Made by a program: the position numbers and the translations under genes. From the NCBI GenBank assembly GCA_049841315.1, contig JASGDB010000164.1, positions 1 through 12,983 of the forward strand: a stretch of 12,983 nt of DNA, given 5' to 3'. The notes below the pieces were generated by a model, which was not told where the DNA came from, ran no database searches, and worked only from the letters and a program-made list of their open reading frames with translations. Shown piece by piece: positions 11,726-12,983 of the stretch. Within the stretch, counting starts at the first letter, position 1; each line of letters opens with the position of its first letter. Source of the stretch: JASGDB01 sp049841315 (GTDB lineage: Bacteria > Bacteroidota > Bacteroidia > Flavobacteriales > Weeksellaceae).

Positions 11726-12801
11726 TTTTTTTTAGAATCCAGACCATTAGCGGTAAGACTTGCCAACTGCATCAGCGCAATTTCTACCGTAAGGCGCGGA
11801 TTTTTTGAATTTTTATAATTGATGTCTGCATGATTGCAGATTTCTATTGCGTCAATCAGCTGTTGTGCCAGCCATGCTCTGCTTTGTTCGGCAAATCGGG
11901 CTTTCGTCTTCTCTCCTACTTCTATCAGTGCGAGTGTGGACGGATTCTGCGCCATCATCAGGTCGCGGAAATGATTTCCCAATCCAGCAATGAAAATATG
12001 GGAATCGAAACCTTTTTTCACAATTTCGTTGAATGTTGTCAAAACTTCCGGAATCTTGTTTTCATGCGCCAAATCCACAATATTCAGATACTGGTCGTAA
12101 TCCAGAATATTCAAGACTTCTGCTGCTTTGGCGAGAGTGATGTTTTTCTGCGAAAAAGTGGAAAGCCTGTCGAAAATGGAAAGCGCATCACGAAGCGCAC
12201 CGTCTGCTTTTTGGGCAATCAGATATAAGGCATCGTCTTCATATTTTACGTCTTCTTTTTCCGCAATTTTTCTCAGATGTTCCTGAATATCTTCAATCGT
12301 GATTCTTTTGAAATCATAAATCTGGCATCGGGAAAGAATGGTCGGAATAATCTTATGCTTTTCCGTAGTCGCCAATATGAAAATAGCGTGTGCAGGCGGT
12401 TCTTCAAGGGTTTTCAGGAAAGCGTTGAAAGCCGCTGCGGAAAGCATGTGCACCTCGTCGATGATGTATACTTTGTATTTCCCGACTTGCGGTGCGAAAC
12501 GAACCTGGTCAATCAGTTCACGGATATCATCCACAGAGTTGTTGGAAGCGGCATCCAGCTCATAAATGTTATAAGCAAATCCGTCTTCCGAAGTGGAACC
12601 GTCTTTTTCGTTGATTTTTCTTGCGAGAATCCTTGCACAGGTGGTTTTTCCGACGCCTCTCGGGCCGCAGAACAGGAGTGCCTGAGCAAGCTGGTTGTTG
12701 TCTATGGCGTGTTCCAGAGTGTCCGTAACGTGCGACTGCCCGACAACAGTATCGAACTCTTGCGGACGGTATTTTCGTGCAGATACAATGAAATTTTCCA
12801 T
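11716..12801 (-). CDS. dnaX: DNA polymerase III subunit gamma (clamp-loader ATPase), zero-frame product
   Basis: DnaX is the ATPase of the clamp loader that sets the beta clamp on DNA and, as tau, ties the polymerases to the helicase. The zero-frame product has 361 residues: Walker A GPRGVGKTT (46-54), Walker B VYIIDEVH (111-118), sensor 1 LATTEKHK (143-150), the SRC motif (157-159), sensor 2 GALRDALS (201-208) and the collar domain to about 350. The four-Cys zinc module usual between Walker A and B is absent: RKINEKDGSTSEDGFAYNIY has no cysteine. The frame ends SKKKSS-TGA just after a run of ten A, which suits a gamma form made by not shifting. The ATG at 12801 nearly coincides with the predicted transcript start. 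Confidence 0.95.
   Translation of the reverse strand: MENFIVSARKYRPQEFDTVVGQSHVTDTLEHAIDNNQLAQALLFCGPRGVGKTTCARILARKINEKDGSTSEDGFAYNIYELDAASNNSVDDIRELIDQVRFAPQVGKYKVYIIDEVHMLSAAAFNAFLKTLEEPPAHAIFILATTEKHKIIPTILSRCQIYDFKRITIEDIQEHLRKIAEKEDVKYEDDALYLIAQKADGALRDALSIFDRLSTFSQKNITLAKAAEVLNILDYDQYLNIVDLAHENKIPEVLTTFNEIVKKGFDSHIFIAGLGNHFRDLMMAQNPSTLALIEVGEKTKARFAEQSRAWLAQQLIDAIEICNHADINYKNSKNPRLTVEIALMQLASLTANGLDSKKKSS
11724..11733 (-). other. dnaX: A10 slippery run in dnaX (candidate -1 frameshift or transcript slippage site)
   Basis: The coding strand reads TCT followed by ten A and then GTTCC. In the zero frame this is Ser-Lys-Lys-Lys-Ser-Ser-stop, with TGA two codons after the run. One step back (A-AAA-AAA heptamer) gives the open tau frame. 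dnaX of E. coli uses A-AAA-AAG ribosomal shifting and dnaX of Thermus uses slippage of polymerase on A9. Only a weak downstream stem (TTCCT with AGGAA, 11722-11718 and 11697-11693) is visible and no Shine-Dalgarno-like stimulator. A homopolymer sequencing error is the main alternative. Confidence 0.65.
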
Positions 12802-12805
12802 TGCT

Positions 12806-12837
12806 CAAAAGTAAGGATTATTATTCTAAAACTCCAA
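12806..12837 (-). promoter_or_regulatory. dnaX promoter
   Basis: TACTTTTG (12813-12806, minus strand) is a -7 box and TTG (12837-12835) a -33 box with a 21-bp spacer, a good Bacteroidetes promoter. The box ends 4 bp before the ATG at 12801, so the transcript should begin at or within a few bases of the start codon. Confidence 0.65.
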
Positions 12838-12983
12838 CTGAAATTTTTAAAAAAAGTAAGAGCCTGTTTAAAAATTAAATTACAAAAATTCGTATGAAGA
12901 TAATTTTGTTAAAAATATTTCATAAATAAATGATTGTCAGTTGTTTATGTTGAATATTTTTCGTAACTTGTTGGTTCTAAATC

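Noticed and set aside
12277..12897. Plus-strand frame of 206 codons opposite dnaX
   Set aside because: It mirrors the codon pattern of dnaX, has no family features and crosses the dnaX promoter.
12860..12983. GAGCCTGTTTAAAA at 12860-12873 as an insertion-sequence end, and an 11-codon frame at 12894-12929
   Set aside because: The string faintly resembles some IS termini, but no transposase, partner repeat or target duplication is in view. The short frame has no supporting signal. I see nothing firm in the last 140 bases.

Overview
The window comes from an AT-rich member of the Flavobacteriia. Close relatives of Chryseobacterium or Elizabethkingia in the Weeksellaceae are the best guess. The evidence is the set of housekeeping proteins (a PurF with a long propeptide, a DAHP synthase fused to chorismate mutase, a DnaX without the zinc module), Bacteroidetes-type promoters (-7 box TAnnTTTG) and the scarcity of Shine-Dalgarno sequences. 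KdsB shows a Gram-negative envelope. There are no rRNA or tRNA genes, no CRISPR array and no intact transposase gene.

Layout. 1-2640 is accessory DNA read rightward: the end of an antitoxin gene, its RelE/ParE-type toxin, a stand-alone HsdR-N nuclease-like protein, a terminator, then a satD-like regulator gene behind a striking periodic operator array, and a decayed DUF3307 gene that ends in a REP-like double hairpin. 2647-4873 is the purine pair purC-purF. From 4914 onward every recognised gene is on the minus strand: kdsB behind a Xre/RES toxin-antitoxin pair, a class I aminotransferase, ndk, rsgA, the DAHP synthase-chorismate mutase fusion, and dnaX.

The most rewarding parts lie between the genes. 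(1) The 344-bp gap upstream of the DAHP synthase-chorismate mutase gene encodes a 48-residue leader peptide. Its last 21 residues include 13 Phe, Tyr or Trp, and the stop codon is followed by mutually exclusive RNA stems. This is a strong candidate for ribosome-mediated control of aromatic amino-acid synthesis. (2) The satD promoter lies in eight 7-bp half-sites of TTATAAG that alternate in orientation with a strict 14-15 bp pitch. (3) Between ndk and rsgA, a rightward promoter and a C(UUCG)G terminator bracket an unannotated unit of about 130 nt. It has no recognised gene, but it can encode a 29-residue, single-membrane-span peptide. (4) dnaX is split by a run of ten A. A -1 slip there would give a gamma form of 361 aa and a tau form of about 569 aa.

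Proteins and pathways: PurF and PurC catalyse the first committed step and a later step of IMP synthesis. KdsB activates Kdo for lipid A-core. Ndk balances NTP pools. RsgA matures the 30S subunit. DAHP synthase-chorismate mutase controls both the entry to and the Phe/Tyr branch of the shikimate pathway. DnaX builds the clamp loader. All calls rest on reading the sequence; no database search was run.
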